DNA of 64,000 nt. It comes from a bacterium. GTDB lineage: Bacteria > Myxococcota_A > Bradymonadia > UBA7976 > UBA1532. Each line of letters begins with the position of its first letter. The first letter of the stretch is position 1. Below the pieces are notes generated by a model that was not told where the DNA came from, made no database searches, and was given only the letters and a program-made list of their open reading frames with translations. The DNA lies in assembly GCA_030427205.1 (NCBI GenBank), contig JAUHXC010000022.1:101090-165089 (forward strand), given 5' to 3'. The translations under genes and the position numbers were made by a program. Shown one piece after another: positions 17,278-26,453 of the stretch.

Positions 17278-18219
17278 ATGATCCGCCGACCCGTCCGCCT
17301 CTGCCTCGCCGTCGTCGCGCTGACTCTGGCAGCAGGGTGCAGCTTCGACATCGACGAGAGCCCCAACCTATTGCCCGAACCGCGGATGGTGGAGCCCGAT
17401 GTGGCGCCGGTCTCCGATACCGGGCCCACCGACGGCGACGCCGGTGAGCCCGACGCGTGTGTGCCCGACGAGAGCGCGTGCGATTGCCTGCAAGTCGGCG
17501 ACTGGTATCGCTTCACCACGCTGGCGCCGAGCTCGCTCGGCGGGGACGAGCGCCATCCGCTGGTGCTGACCCTGCGCAACCTCTGGGCCCGGGACATCGA
17601 GCGCTACGAGCTCAACGTCATCTTCGTGATCACCGCCCTCGACGGCGACAACATCTCGCTGCGGGTGATGAACGCCGCCCGCGGCGAGCTGGGCACCGGC
17701 GAGATCTGCCGCCTGCCCGAGACCGCCGTCGACCTCGACTTCGTGCGCGACCCCTGCGACCGGTGCCGGGTGCGCATGGAGCGGCCGCAGCGCATCAACA
17801 TCTACGCCGGCACGCCGGAGATCCCGCGCAACTGCGCGCCGCGGCTCGATGTGCGCCACGCCATCCCGGTGACCAACATCCAGCTTCAGGCCCGCATCTC
17901 GCCCGACTGCTCGACTCTCGAAGAGGGCTTCGCCCAGAACGCGGGCATCCCCGAGCCGGCGCTGCCCGAGATCTGCACCTGCCCCGGTCTCAACGGCCCC
18001 GCCGAGATGTGCGGCGACATCGACCCCGAGTACAGCGACGGGGCGTGCGATGGCTGCAACGGCAACTTCCAGAACCTGCAGAACCTGATGGTGGCCCTCA
18101 ACGGCGGTCAGCCGATGCCCGCCGAGTGCCCCGACGAAGATGGCGTGCCCGGGGTCTGCATCGACGCGGAGTTCGACGGCGCCCGCTGGCCGATGGGCGA
18201 GCCGCCGCTGTGCCCGTGA
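17278..18219 (+). CDS. Cys-rich lipoprotein of unknown function
   Basis: 313 aa. The signal peptide ends in the lipobox LTLAAGC. It continues with a disordered acidic segment (PDVAPVSDTGPTDGDAGEPDAC) typical of surface lipoproteins in this window, then a domain with many Cys: CDCLQVGDWYRFTTL, CDRCRVRM, CTCPGLNGPAEMC, CDGCNGNF. The paired cysteines suggest disulfide bonding outside the cytoplasm. GGGAAGGGAAAAG precedes the ATG. No family recognised. Confidence 0.85.
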   Translation: MIRRPVRLCLAVVALTLAAGCSFDIDESPNLLPEPRMVEPDVAPVSDTGPTDGDAGEPDACVPDESACDCLQVGDWYRFTTLAPSSLGGDERHPLVLTLRNLWARDIERYELNVIFVITALDGDNISLRVMNAARGELGTGEICRLPETAVDLDFVRDPCDRCRVRMERPQRINIYAGTPEIPRNCAPRLDVRHAIPVTNIQLQARISPDCSTLEEGFAQNAGIPEPALPEICTCPGLNGPAEMCGDIDPEYSDGACDGCNGNFQNLQNLMVALNGGQPMPAECPDEDGVPGVCIDAEFDGARWPMGEPPLCP

Positions 18220-18224
18220 GCGCG

Positions 18225-18698
18225 TTATCGGCGATCGTCGGGTGCGGGCAGCGGCACGAGCCGGATCGGCGCGTTCGCCGGCCAGCTGTGCCACAGCCCG
18301 ACGCCCTCCAAGACCCAGCCGAGCCAGACCCCGCGCCCCGCGTCGGCGATCCAGCTCGCGCCGCCTTCGGTGCCGCGCAGGCCGTTGCCCGGCGATGTGC
18401 CGGGGCGACCGGCGGGCAGATCGCCCCGCAGCCCGCCTCGGCCGTCGGCCCGGACCGCCCGCGGCTCGCCGAGCGGCTCGCCCCACCAGCGCAGGCCGAC
18501 CCGGCCGCCGGGGCCCTCGGCCACCACGAGCGACGCCGGATGGAACGCCGCGCAGCGGCCCATGGGCTGGGGCAGGTATTTCTCGGGGCGCACCGTACAC
18601 AAGAGGAAGGTCGAGCCACGGCCGCTGACCACCGCGCGGCAGCCGCCGCAGCGATGACACAGGCTCGTCGGGTAGGGCAGGGGCGATCGACGTGACAC
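18225..18698 (-). CDS. Small protein with N-terminal CxxC-type zinc-binding motif
   Basis: 157 aa from the GTG at 18698. The N-terminal part has SLCHRCGGCRAV, then GRGSTFLLCTVRPEKYLPQP and MGRCAAFHP: four or five Cys in a layout I associate with small hypothetical proteobacterial proteins (pattern CxRCxH...FLLC...KYPPQP...CPGF). The second half is Gly/Trp-rich and unfamiliar. GGAG lies 5 nt upstream of GTG 18698. An ATG at 18710 would overlap the divergent gene's start and has no ribosome site. Function unknown; zinc binding is inferred from the cysteines. Confidence 0.65.
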   Translation of the reverse strand: MSRRSPLPYPTSLCHRCGGCRAVVSGRGSTFLLCTVRPEKYLPQPMGRCAAFHPASLVVAEGPGGRVGLRWWGEPLGEPRAVRADGRGGLRGDLPAGRPGTSPGNGLRGTEGGASWIADAGRGVWLGWVLEGVGLWHSWPANAPIRLVPLPAPDDRR

Positions 18699-18707
18699 GG
18701 AGGCTCC
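18699..18707. promoter_or_regulatory. One palindrome serving as ribosome-binding site on both strands
   Basis: GGAGGCTCC reads GGAG on either strand. On the plus strand GGAG is 6 nt before ATG 18709; on the minus strand it is 5 nt before GTG 18698. The two start codons are only 10 bases apart, so each gene's promoter must lie inside the other's coding region and the two mRNAs must overlap at their 5' ends. Confidence 0.6.
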
Positions 18708-18708
18708 C

Positions 18709-19305
18709 ATGAGCGTGACATCCCCCGGAGGGGAACACACAGATGCGCCGGGCAGAGCGGTGGCCGCAGGGCCGATCCTCGTCACCGGATTCGGGCCTTT
18801 CCCCGGGGTCGCCGACAACCCGTCCGGCCGCTTCGCGCGCTCGGTCGACGGCGAGCGCGTCGCCGGCCGCCCCGTCATCGGGCGGGTGCTGCCCGTCGAA
18901 TGGGGAAGCGCCTGGCCGGCGCTCGTCGAAGCGGTCGAGGCGCACGCCCCGGTGGCCCTGTTGATGTACGGGGTCGCCGTGAACCGCCAACAGGTGGAGG
19001 TGGAGCGGATCGCCCGCAACCGGGCGGGCCCGCGCGCCGACGCCGCCGGCGCGCTGCCCGCCAGCCCGCAGATCGTGGTCGATGGTCCGGAGACGTTGCC
19101 CACCACGCTGCCGTGGAGCGACCTGATCGGCCCGCACGTCGGCACCTCCGACGACGCCGGTGACTACCTGTGCAATTATGTTATGTTCATGTCTGTTCAT
19201 GCTTTGTGCAACCGCGTCCCGTATTGCGGTTTCATACACTTGCCGGACCGTGAGACGCCGGGCGCCCGAGCGGTGCTGACCCGGCTCGGTCGGCTGCTCC
19301 GCTGA
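18709..19305 (+). CDS. Pyroglutamyl-peptidase I-like (C15) cysteine peptidase
   Basis: 198 aa. Family signatures: ILVTGFGPFPGVADNPS at the N terminus, the Glu region VEVERIARNRAG, the Cys region DAGDYLCNYVMF and the His region GFIHLPD, giving a complete Glu/Cys/His triad. Family role: removes N-terminal pyroglutamate from peptides in the cytoplasm. The conserved ERVAxN motif reads ERIARN. Length is close to the usual 210-220. A 14-residue Gly/Pro/Asp-rich N-terminal extension is unusual. The start is set by GGAG. Confidence 0.9.
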   Translation: MSVTSPGGEHTDAPGRAVAAGPILVTGFGPFPGVADNPSGRFARSVDGERVAGRPVIGRVLPVEWGSAWPALVEAVEAHAPVALLMYGVAVNRQQVEVERIARNRAGPRADAAGALPASPQIVVDGPETLPTTLPWSDLIGPHVGTSDDAGDYLCNYVMFMSVHALCNRVPYCGFIHLPDRETPGARAVLTRLGRLLR

Positions 19306-19361
19306 GTCGACGTCGGCGCCTGGCGGAGCCCGCAAACGGCCGCCGACGCGGAGGTTGATCG

Positions 19362-20291
19362 ATGCACCTCGCCGGGATCGACACCAACTTGCTGACCACC
19401 CTCGACGCCCTGCTGCGCGAGCAGAGCGTCAACCGGGCCGCTCGCCGCATCGGACTCAGCCCCTCGGCCACCAGCCACGCGCTCGGCCGCCTGCGGGCGG
19501 TGCTCGAAGACCCGCTGCTCGTCCGCGCGGGGCGCAAGATGGTGCTCACGCCCAAAGCCGAGCGGCTCGCCCCCCGGGTGCACGAAGTCGTGCGTGACAT
19601 GGCGCGCATCTTCGCGCCGGAGCCCGGCCTGCGCCCGGCGGCGCTCGAGCGGGAGTTCCGCTTCGCCGTCGAGCCGGCCTGCGCCCCGTTCGTCGAGCGT
19701 CGGCTGGGCGGAGCGGTGGCCCGGCGGGCCCCCAACGTGCGCCTGACCGGGCACCCCGGCGGCGACGATCCCACCGCGGCGCTGCGCGTCGGCGCCCTCG
19801 ATCTGGCCATCGGCGTCTTCGATGGCCTGCCCGACGACATCGAGCTCGAGACGCTGGTCGTCGATCCGATCGTCTGCCTCGGCCGGCGCGGGCACCCCTG
19901 GCTCGACCGCGCGCCCGATCTCGACGCCTTCGTCCGGGCGACCCAGATCGTCAGCGAGCCGCGCAGCCGGGCCGACCGCGCCCTCGACCGCGCGCTGGCC
20001 GACGTCGACGCCCGTCGCCGTCGATTGCAGACGGTGAGCCAGCGGACGGCGATCCCTTTCGCCGTCGCCGGATCCGACGCGGTGGCGGTGGTCTCGGCCT
20101 GTTTCGCCGACAGCGTCGCGCCGTTGTTCGACCTGCAGACGCTGCCCATGCCGCTGACGGTGCCCGCCCATCGGGTGCAGATCGCCTGGCATCGGCGCAA
20201 CGCGGCCGACCAGGGCCACGCCTGGTTCCGCGGGCAGGTCACCGGGCTGTTCGCGCGGTCCGCCGCCCACCCCTCCGCCGACGCCGCGTGA
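19362..20291 (+). CDS. LysR-family transcriptional regulator
   Basis: 309 aa. A winged HTH (NLLTTLDALLREQSVNRAARRIGLSPSATS, HALGRLR, DPLLVRAGRKM) is followed by the effector domain beginning FRFAVEPACAPFVERRLGG. LTP-KAERLAP after the HTH resembles the NahR/NodD/PcpR branch. GGAGG precedes the ATG. It is 56 bp downstream of the pyroglutamyl peptidase gene in the same direction, so the two may share a transcript. Inducer and targets are unknown. Confidence 0.92.
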   Translation: MHLAGIDTNLLTTLDALLREQSVNRAARRIGLSPSATSHALGRLRAVLEDPLLVRAGRKMVLTPKAERLAPRVHEVVRDMARIFAPEPGLRPAALEREFRFAVEPACAPFVERRLGGAVARRAPNVRLTGHPGGDDPTAALRVGALDLAIGVFDGLPDDIELETLVVDPIVCLGRRGHPWLDRAPDLDAFVRATQIVSEPRSRADRALDRALADVDARRRRLQTVSQRTAIPFAVAGSDAVAVVSACFADSVAPLFDLQTLPMPLTVPAHRVQIAWHRRNAADQGHAWFRGQVTGLFARSAAHPSADAA

Positions 20292-20472
20292 GCCGGTCCC
20301 GACGGCCGGCACGCGCGCCGCACCGCCCGACCCGACGACCGCCACGTCCCTGATCGCTCACCACTTCGAATCCGATTTGCCTCGAACGTCACGGCGCGTC
20401 ATTGTGGTCGCGTTTTGCACATGGCGCTCGGGCTCCGTGGCGCCGACGGCTTCAGCTCTTGGAGGGGACACC

Positions 20473-23166
20473 ATGCGGACGACCGCGCATCTCCGGCCGA
20501 CATCCGGCCGCGCACTTCTGCTTCGCCGGGCTGCGCTCGGCATCACGCTGCTCGGCCTGTCGGCCGCCTGTGAGCCCGACGACGACATGCTTCCGCGGCT
20601 CGACGGGGGCGCCGACGCCTTCGACGGCCACCTCGGTGACATGCCCGACACCGGCGACGTGAGCGTGCCCGACGAAGGGGTGCCCGGCACCGAGGGCCAG
20701 CCCTGTCGAGGCGAAGATCCGCCCTGCGACGACCCGCTGCGCTGCGTCGAGAGCACCTGCACGCTGCCCGGGCCCGGCGAGCGCGGCCAGCCGTGCCGCC
20801 CCGACGAGCCCCAGTGCGACGTGGGCTTGATCTGCGACGGCGACGAGCCGGCCTGCGTGCCCGATCCGATGTGCCCCGACCCGTGCGACCTCGGCGAGAC
20901 CCGCTGCGCCGACTCGGACGAGGTCGACGGCTACATCGTCTGCGGCGGGCGCGCGCAGGATGACTGCACCGAATTCGGTACTGATGCCGACGATCCGGTC
21001 ATCGTCGAATGCGATCCGGGGCGCACCTGCATGGGCACGACCTGCATGCCCGCCGACAACGTCCACCGATCACCGGAGTTCGCGCTGCTCGTCGACCGCG
21101 GCATCGACATGGCCCTGTGGAGCGAGTGGCGCGACGCGATCGTCGGCTGGGTCGAGGCCGTGCAGCCGGCCATCGCGGTCGGCGCCCAGACCTTCCCCGC
21201 CGAGGGCCCGTGCCTGCTCGGCCCGCAAGCGGCCAGCAGCCGCAACTCGCCGTCGGAGATCGACCGCATCCTCGACCTGCCGCCGCCCCCCGACCTCGGC
21301 CGACCGCTCTACGCGGTGATGGGGCGCGTCTTCCAACTGCTCGGTCGGCCGAGCGAGGCGCAGTTCGCGGTGCTCATCACCACCGGCGACGAGACCTGCG
21401 ACGCGCCCGAGCGGTTCGTGCGCCGGGTGCGCGCGCTGCGCGGGCGGGGCATCCGCACCCGGATCATTCGGGTCATCGGCCCCGATACCCCGCGGGAGCC
21501 CCGCGACGACGTGCTCGACGCGGCGGGCTTCGCCGGGGGCCTGGCCGTCGCCGAGCAGGGCGGATACCTGGACGTCGTCAGCCCCAGCGAGCTGCGCGAC
21601 GCCCTCGACGCGCTCGCCGAGCGGGCCGATCCGGCGTGCGTCGATCTCGACGAGGACGGGCGCGGGCCCTTCTGCGACGGCGGCAGCGACTGCCTGCCGT
21701 TCGAGGCGACCGCCTACGAAGGCGGGATCGAGGGCTGCGACGGCATCGACAACGACTGCGACGGCACCGTCGACGAGGGGCTCGCCGCTCAGGCGCCGGC
21801 GGCCGCGCTGACCGAAGGGCCCTGCGCGGGCCTGCGGCAGAGCTGCGTGGACGGCGCGTGGGCCGAGCCGGACTACGTCGCGGAGGTCGAGGGCTACGAG
21901 CACAGCGTCGAGCAGTCGTGCGACAGCGTCGACAACGACTGCGACGGCACCGTCGACGAGGGCCTCGGCGATCGAACGGGCCCCTGCACGGTGGGCCTCG
22001 GGGCCTGCGAGATGCCCGGAGAGTTCGTCTGCGACCCGGCGTTTCCCGACGTCTCGGTGTGTGATGCCAGCCCCGGCGCGCCGATCCCCGAAGCGTGCGA
22101 CGGCGTCGACAACGACTGCGATGGCATCATCGACGAGGACGCCCCCCAGGGCGGCGTCGAGCTGTGCAACGGGCGCGACGACGACTGTGACGACTCGATC
22201 GACGAGACGCCCGATCTGGCGCAGTGTCCGGCCGAGCAGGGCCAGGTCGGGCTGGCCTGCGCCGAGGGCGCGTGCGCGCTCGCCTGCCGGGCCGATGTGC
22301 GCGACGCCGACGGGCAGCCGGGCTGCGAGGCGCCGGGCTATGGCGCGCTGGGCCTGGGCGATGGCTTCACCTGCCTGATCGATCCGGCCAGCGGCCAGCC
22401 CGAGTGCTATGGCCGGGACGACGCGCCGATCCCGCCCGCCGGGGACATCGCCGCCATCGCCGCGGGCGGGCGCCACGCCTGCGTGCTCTTCGGCGGCGAT
22501 CGGGACGGTGAGATCGCCTGCGCCGGGCCCGACCCGACGCTGGCGGCGGCCACCGCGGGGCGCTACACGGCCATCGGCATCGGCGATCGCATCGGCTGTG
22601 GCATCAACCCCGCCGGCACCCTCGACTGCTGGTCGGCCGACGTGGCATCCGCCGGGCAGTTCGGCATCGGCCGCCGCGCGGTGCACCTCGCCGTCGGCGG
22701 GCGCCATGCCTGCACCCTCGACGCGGCCGGCAACGCGCAGTGTTACGGGGCCTGCGGCCAGGGCTGCCTGGGTCAGGGTCTGGCGCCGCAGCGGCCGACG
22801 TTCGCCCAGCTCGCGGCGGGCGCCTTCCATACCTGCGGTCTCGACGACCGCGGCATCCTGTACTGCTGGGGGGCGGGTCGCGACCCGTGCGTCGGCGCGC
22901 TGTGCGGTGAGCAGCAGGGCCAGTCGCGGCCCCCGGCCGGCGCCGGCTATCGGGCCGTCGCCGTCGGAGACCTGCACAGCTGCGCGATCGACGCCGACTA
23001 TGCCATCGAGTGCTGGGGTCTGGCCGACGACGGCCGCACGAACCCGCCGGCGGGCCGCTTCAGCGCGATCTGGGGCGGGCAGAGCCATACCTGCGCCCGC
23101 CGATTCGACGGCCGCGTACGCTGCTGGGGGCTCGACGTGGGCGGCGAGACCGCGCCGCTCGACTGA
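20473..23166 (+). CDS. Large surface lipoprotein: vWA-like domain, MopE-type Cys repeats, RCC1-like propeller
   Basis: 897 aa. The lipobox is LSAAC. Cys-rich segments follow (CRGEDPPCDDPLRC, CDVGLICDGDEPAC). Around residues 195-400 is a vWA-like fold (FALLVDRGIDMALW ... FAVLITTGDETCD) whose MIDAS DxSxS reads DRGID. Next come four MopE-type motifs such as GCDGIDNDCDGTVDEG. The C-terminal 270 residues hold about seven RCC1-like blades (AIAAGGRHACVLF, LAAGAFHTCGLDDRG, YCWGAG). Family knowledge: MopE motifs bind metals, originally copper in Methylococcus. Location at the cell surface is inferred. GGAGGGG precedes the ATG. Confidence 0.88.
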   Translation: MRTTAHLRPTSGRALLLRRAALGITLLGLSAACEPDDDMLPRLDGGADAFDGHLGDMPDTGDVSVPDEGVPGTEGQPCRGEDPPCDDPLRCVESTCTLPGPGERGQPCRPDEPQCDVGLICDGDEPACVPDPMCPDPCDLGETRCADSDEVDGYIVCGGRAQDDCTEFGTDADDPVIVECDPGRTCMGTTCMPADNVHRSPEFALLVDRGIDMALWSEWRDAIVGWVEAVQPAIAVGAQTFPAEGPCLLGPQAASSRNSPSEIDRILDLPPPPDLGRPLYAVMGRVFQLLGRPSEAQFAVLITTGDETCDAPERFVRRVRALRGRGIRTRIIRVIGPDTPREPRDDVLDAAGFAGGLAVAEQGGYLDVVSPSELRDALDALAERADPACVDLDEDGRGPFCDGGSDCLPFEATAYEGGIEGCDGIDNDCDGTVDEGLAAQAPAAALTEGPCAGLRQSCVDGAWAEPDYVAEVEGYEHSVEQSCDSVDNDCDGTVDEGLGDRTGPCTVGLGACEMPGEFVCDPAFPDVSVCDASPGAPIPEACDGVDNDCDGIIDEDAPQGGVELCNGRDDDCDDSIDETPDLAQCPAEQGQVGLACAEGACALACRADVRDADGQPGCEAPGYGALGLGDGFTCLIDPASGQPECYGRDDAPIPPAGDIAAIAAGGRHACVLFGGDRDGEIACAGPDPTLAAATAGRYTAIGIGDRIGCGINPAGTLDCWSADVASAGQFGIGRRAVHLAVGGRHACTLDAAGNAQCYGACGQGCLGQGLAPQRPTFAQLAAGAFHTCGLDDRGILYCWGAGRDPCVGALCGEQQGQSRPPAGAGYRAVAVGDLHSCAIDADYAIECWGLADDGRTNPPAGRFSAIWGGQSHTCARRFDGRVRCWGLDVGGETAPLD

Positions 23167-23173
23167 GCGGCCG

Positions 23174-23878
23174 TCAGTCGGGCACCGACCAGTCGATCGG
23201 CGCCTCGGCGCGGGCCTCGAGGTGGGCGTTGGTCCGGGCGAAGTGACCGCAGCCGAAGAAGCCCCGATGGGCCGACAGCGGCGAGGGGTGCGGCGACTCG
23301 AGCACCAGATGCTTCTGGCGGTCGACCCGGGCCGCCTTTCGCCGGGCGGCGCTGCCCCACAGGATGAACACCAGCCCCTCGCGCCGGGCGTCGAGCTCGG
23401 CGATGACCCGATCGGTGAACTGCTCCCAGCCTTGACCGCGGTGCGAGTTGGCCTGCCGGGCGCGCACCGTCAGCACGGCGTTGAGCAGCAGCACCCCCTG
23501 CTCGGCCCAGTGGGTCAGCTCGCCGTGGCTCGGGCGGGGGATGCCGATCTCGTCGTTGATCTCGATGAAGATGTTCTTCAGCGACGGCGGCGGCGGCACG
23601 CCGCGGCGCACCGAGAAGCACATGCCATGGGCCTGATTCGGGCCGTGGTACGGATCCTGGCCGAGGATCACCACCCGCACCGCGTCGAAGGGCGTCTTCC
23701 AGAACGCGGTGAAGATGTCCCGGTTGGGCGGAAAGACCCGATGCTGGCGCTGCTCGTCGACGAGGAACGCCCGCAAGCCCTGCATGTGCGGGGTCTGGAA
23801 CTCGTCGGCCAGCACGTCGAGCCAGGACGGCGGCAGTTTCGGCTTTCGGGTCTCGATGTCAGCAGTCGCGGTGTCCAT
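23174..23878 (-). CDS. ung: Uracil-DNA glycosylase, family 1
   Basis: 234 aa. The catalytic motif GQDPYHGPNQAHGMCFSV carries the Asp water activator. The Leu-loop motif HPSPLSAHRGFFGCGHF carries the His. SLKNIFIEIN and GVLLLNAVLTVR are family-typical. Function: removes uracil from DNA to start base excision repair. Length is standard. GAAGG precedes the ATG at 23878. It converges with the MopE-type lipoprotein gene (7 bp between stops) and is divergent from the next lipoprotein gene. Confidence 0.97.
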   Translation of the reverse strand: MDTATADIETRKPKLPPSWLDVLADEFQTPHMQGLRAFLVDEQRQHRVFPPNRDIFTAFWKTPFDAVRVVILGQDPYHGPNQAHGMCFSVRRGVPPPPSLKNIFIEINDEIGIPRPSHGELTHWAEQGVLLLNAVLTVRARQANSHRGQGWEQFTDRVIAELDARREGLVFILWGSAARRKAARVDRQKHLVLESPHPSPLSAHRGFFGCGHFARTNAHLEARAEAPIDWSVPD

Positions 23879-23937
23879 ACCTTCTTCTAGCCGATGTTTC
23901 GGGCATCGTCGAGCAGGTCGTATGTCAGGAGTGTCGT

Positions 23938-26358
23938 ATGCCGACATCTGAAACCGGGCCCGTGCTTGACGTGTCGCCGTCCGTGCCCCGTCATGACGCC
24001 ATGCACAGTCATCACTCGCAGTCATTCGTCCCATCGCTCGTGTTGTGTCTCGTCGCGCTCGCCGGCCTGATCGGCTGCGAGCAGGCCGAGCCCGACGGCC
24101 CGCAGGGCCCGGCGCCCGTCGTGCGCGACGTCGGCATGCAGACCGACGTCGGCGCGCTGGGCCCGCGACCCGATACGGGCCCCGACGAGCCGGTGGACAT
24201 GGACCCCGAGCGGGCCGTCGATCAGGGCGTCGAGGTCGATATGGCCCCGCCCGCCGCGTGCGCCGACGGCGTCGACAACGACGGCGACGGCGCGATCGAC
24301 CACCCGGCCGATCCGGGCTGCGAAGGCCCCGACGACGACGACGAGGTCGACCCGATCGTGCTGCCCGAGTGCGGCGACGGCGTCGACAACGACGGGGACG
24401 GCGACATCGACCTGACCGACGGCGACTGCCTCTCGGCCGACGATCCGCGGGAGCGGGGCGGCGCCAATGACGCCGACTGCGGCAACGGCGTCGACGACGA
24501 CGGCGACGGGCTGGTGGACTTCCCCAACGACCCCGGGTGCAGCGGGGCCGGCGATCCCGACGAGCGGGACGGGGCCGACGTGCCGGCCTGCGCCAACGGC
24601 GAGGACGACGACGGCGACGGCCGGATCGACTTCCCCGACGATCCCGGCTGCCAGGGGCGGGGCGACGATGACGAGAGCGAGCCGCCGGTGGTGCCGGCCT
24701 GCGGCAACGGCGAAGACGACGACGGCAACGGCGCCATCGACTTCCCGGCCGATCCCGGCTGTGACAGCGCCGCCGATCCCGACGAGAGCAACCCCTGCGG
24801 GGCCGTGCAGCTCATCGACCTCAACGCGGCGATCGACGCCGACGGCGTCTACGACGGCACCCTCGCCGACCTCGAGACCACGACCGTCGGCACCTGCGGC
24901 GGCCGCGCCGGCGGCGAGATCGCCTTCCTCTGGCGCTTCGATCGCCTCGTCGAGCGGCTGACCTTCACCACCGATCACCCCGAGACCACCGCGCCGACGG
25001 TGCTCTACGTGCGGCGCCGCTGCGATGAGCCCGACCTCGGCTGCAACCGCGGCACCGACGACGCGCCGGGCACCTCGGTGACGCTCGAGCGGCCCCAGCC
25101 GGGGGTCTACTTCGTGATCGTCGACACCGGCAGCCGGGACGTGATCGGCGACTTCCGGCTGACCGTCGAGGTCGAGTATCCGCCCGAGTGCCGCGACGCC
25201 ATCGACAACGACGAGGATGGCCTGACCGACCGCGACGACCCGGGCTGCGCCGAGTTCGACGACCCCGACGAGCTCGATCCGGCGGAGCCCCCGGTGTGCA
25301 GCAACGGCCTCGACGACGACGGCGACGGCCTGCTCGACTACCCGGCCGACGACGAGTGCCTCACCGCCGGCTTCGACCGCGAGCAGCCGCTGTGTGACCT
25401 GCCCATCCCGTTCGTCGCGATCGGCCAGGAGGGCGGCCGCTTCGACCTCGACGCGCCCGCCGAGGGCGCCCAGAGTCTGGCCCAGGGCACCTGCGGTGGC
25501 TTCGGGACCGCCGAGGGCGTGCTCGTCGTCACGCTCGACGACCCGTCCGACGTGGCCATCCGCACCTACTTCGGCGACGCCGAGGTGCAGGTGCCGCTGT
25601 ACGTGCGCACCGACTGCCTCGACGCCGACAGCGAGATCGCCTGCCGCGGGCAGGGGCAGGCGGGCCCGATCGCGCTGGCCAACGCCGATCGCGGCATCTA
25701 CTACGTGCTCGTCGAGCAGGATCCGGCCCTCGGCGCGGTGCCGCTCACCGTCGAGGTGGAGATCATCAGCAACATCCGCGAGTGCAACGACCTCATCGAC
25801 AACGACGGCGACGGGCGGCTCGATCTGGCCGATCCGGGCTGCGTCGAAGGGCTCGACGACTCCGAGGCCGATCCGCCCGAGGTGCCCGAGTGCGCCGACG
25901 GCCAGGACAACGACGGCGACGGGGCCATCGACTGGCCCGACGACGACGGCTGCACCGGGGCCGGCGATACCGGCGAGACCCCGCTGTGCATGTTCAACCC
26001 CGACGTCATCGAGGTGGGCCCCAACGGCGGGCAGGTGCAATACGTCAGCGCGGGCCAGCCCTCGGTGGGCCGCGGCGGCTGCGGCGGCGGCGGGCCCCAG
26101 GCGGTGGTGGCCATCACCATCCGCCAGCCGTCGGCGCTCACGGCGACCATCATCGATCGCGACTACGACACCCTCATCTTCCTGCGCGCGGTGTGTGACG
26201 ACGCCAACACCGAGATCGCGTGCAACGACGACGCGAACGGGCTGGCGTCGGCGATCAACGTCGCCCGGCTCGAGGCGGGCACCTACTTCCTCTTCCTCGA
26301 CGGATTCGGCGGCGGCGCGGGCCGCGGCACGGTCGACATCGTGGTCCGCCCGCTCTGA
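23938..26358 (+). CDS. Asp/Cys repeat lipoprotein with three PPC-like beta domains
   Basis: 806 aa. Signal peptide with lipobox LAGLIGC. Nine copies of a roughly 28-residue repeat follow the pattern C-x-N-G-x-D-D-D-G-D-G-x-x-D-x-P-x-D-P-G-C ending in an acidic DPDE. They resemble calcium-binding Asp loops (DNDGDG) closed by a disulfide. Between them are three segments of about 130 residues resembling pre-peptidase C-terminal (PPC) domains, e.g. PGVYFVIVDTGSRD and AGTYFLFLDGFGGG. AGGAG 7 nt before ATG 23938 supports that start and gives a long signal n-region; ATG 24001 is the alternative. Adhesion or matrix function is inferred. Confidence 0.88.
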   Translation: MPTSETGPVLDVSPSVPRHDAMHSHHSQSFVPSLVLCLVALAGLIGCEQAEPDGPQGPAPVVRDVGMQTDVGALGPRPDTGPDEPVDMDPERAVDQGVEVDMAPPAACADGVDNDGDGAIDHPADPGCEGPDDDDEVDPIVLPECGDGVDNDGDGDIDLTDGDCLSADDPRERGGANDADCGNGVDDDGDGLVDFPNDPGCSGAGDPDERDGADVPACANGEDDDGDGRIDFPDDPGCQGRGDDDESEPPVVPACGNGEDDDGNGAIDFPADPGCDSAADPDESNPCGAVQLIDLNAAIDADGVYDGTLADLETTTVGTCGGRAGGEIAFLWRFDRLVERLTFTTDHPETTAPTVLYVRRRCDEPDLGCNRGTDDAPGTSVTLERPQPGVYFVIVDTGSRDVIGDFRLTVEVEYPPECRDAIDNDEDGLTDRDDPGCAEFDDPDELDPAEPPVCSNGLDDDGDGLLDYPADDECLTAGFDREQPLCDLPIPFVAIGQEGGRFDLDAPAEGAQSLAQGTCGGFGTAEGVLVVTLDDPSDVAIRTYFGDAEVQVPLYVRTDCLDADSEIACRGQGQAGPIALANADRGIYYVLVEQDPALGAVPLTVEVEIISNIRECNDLIDNDGDGRLDLADPGCVEGLDDSEADPPEVPECADGQDNDGDGAIDWPDDDGCTGAGDTGETPLCMFNPDVIEVGPNGGQVQYVSAGQPSVGRGGCGGGGPQAVVAITIRQPSALTATIIDRDYDTLIFLRAVCDDANTEIACNDDANGLASAINVARLEAGTYFLFLDGFGGGAGRGTVDIVVRPL

Positions 26359-26453
26359 ACCGACCCGCGGCGTAACGGATGCCCCCCGTCGCGTGTATGT
26401 ATGGTCGTACCCTTACCCGAGCATCTGAGCAGAGCCTCGACAGGAGCCAGACC

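Noticed and set aside
20431..20446. Sigma-54 promoter before the large lipoprotein gene (TGGTCGCGTTTTGC)
   Set aside because: The GG to GC spacing is 9, not 10.
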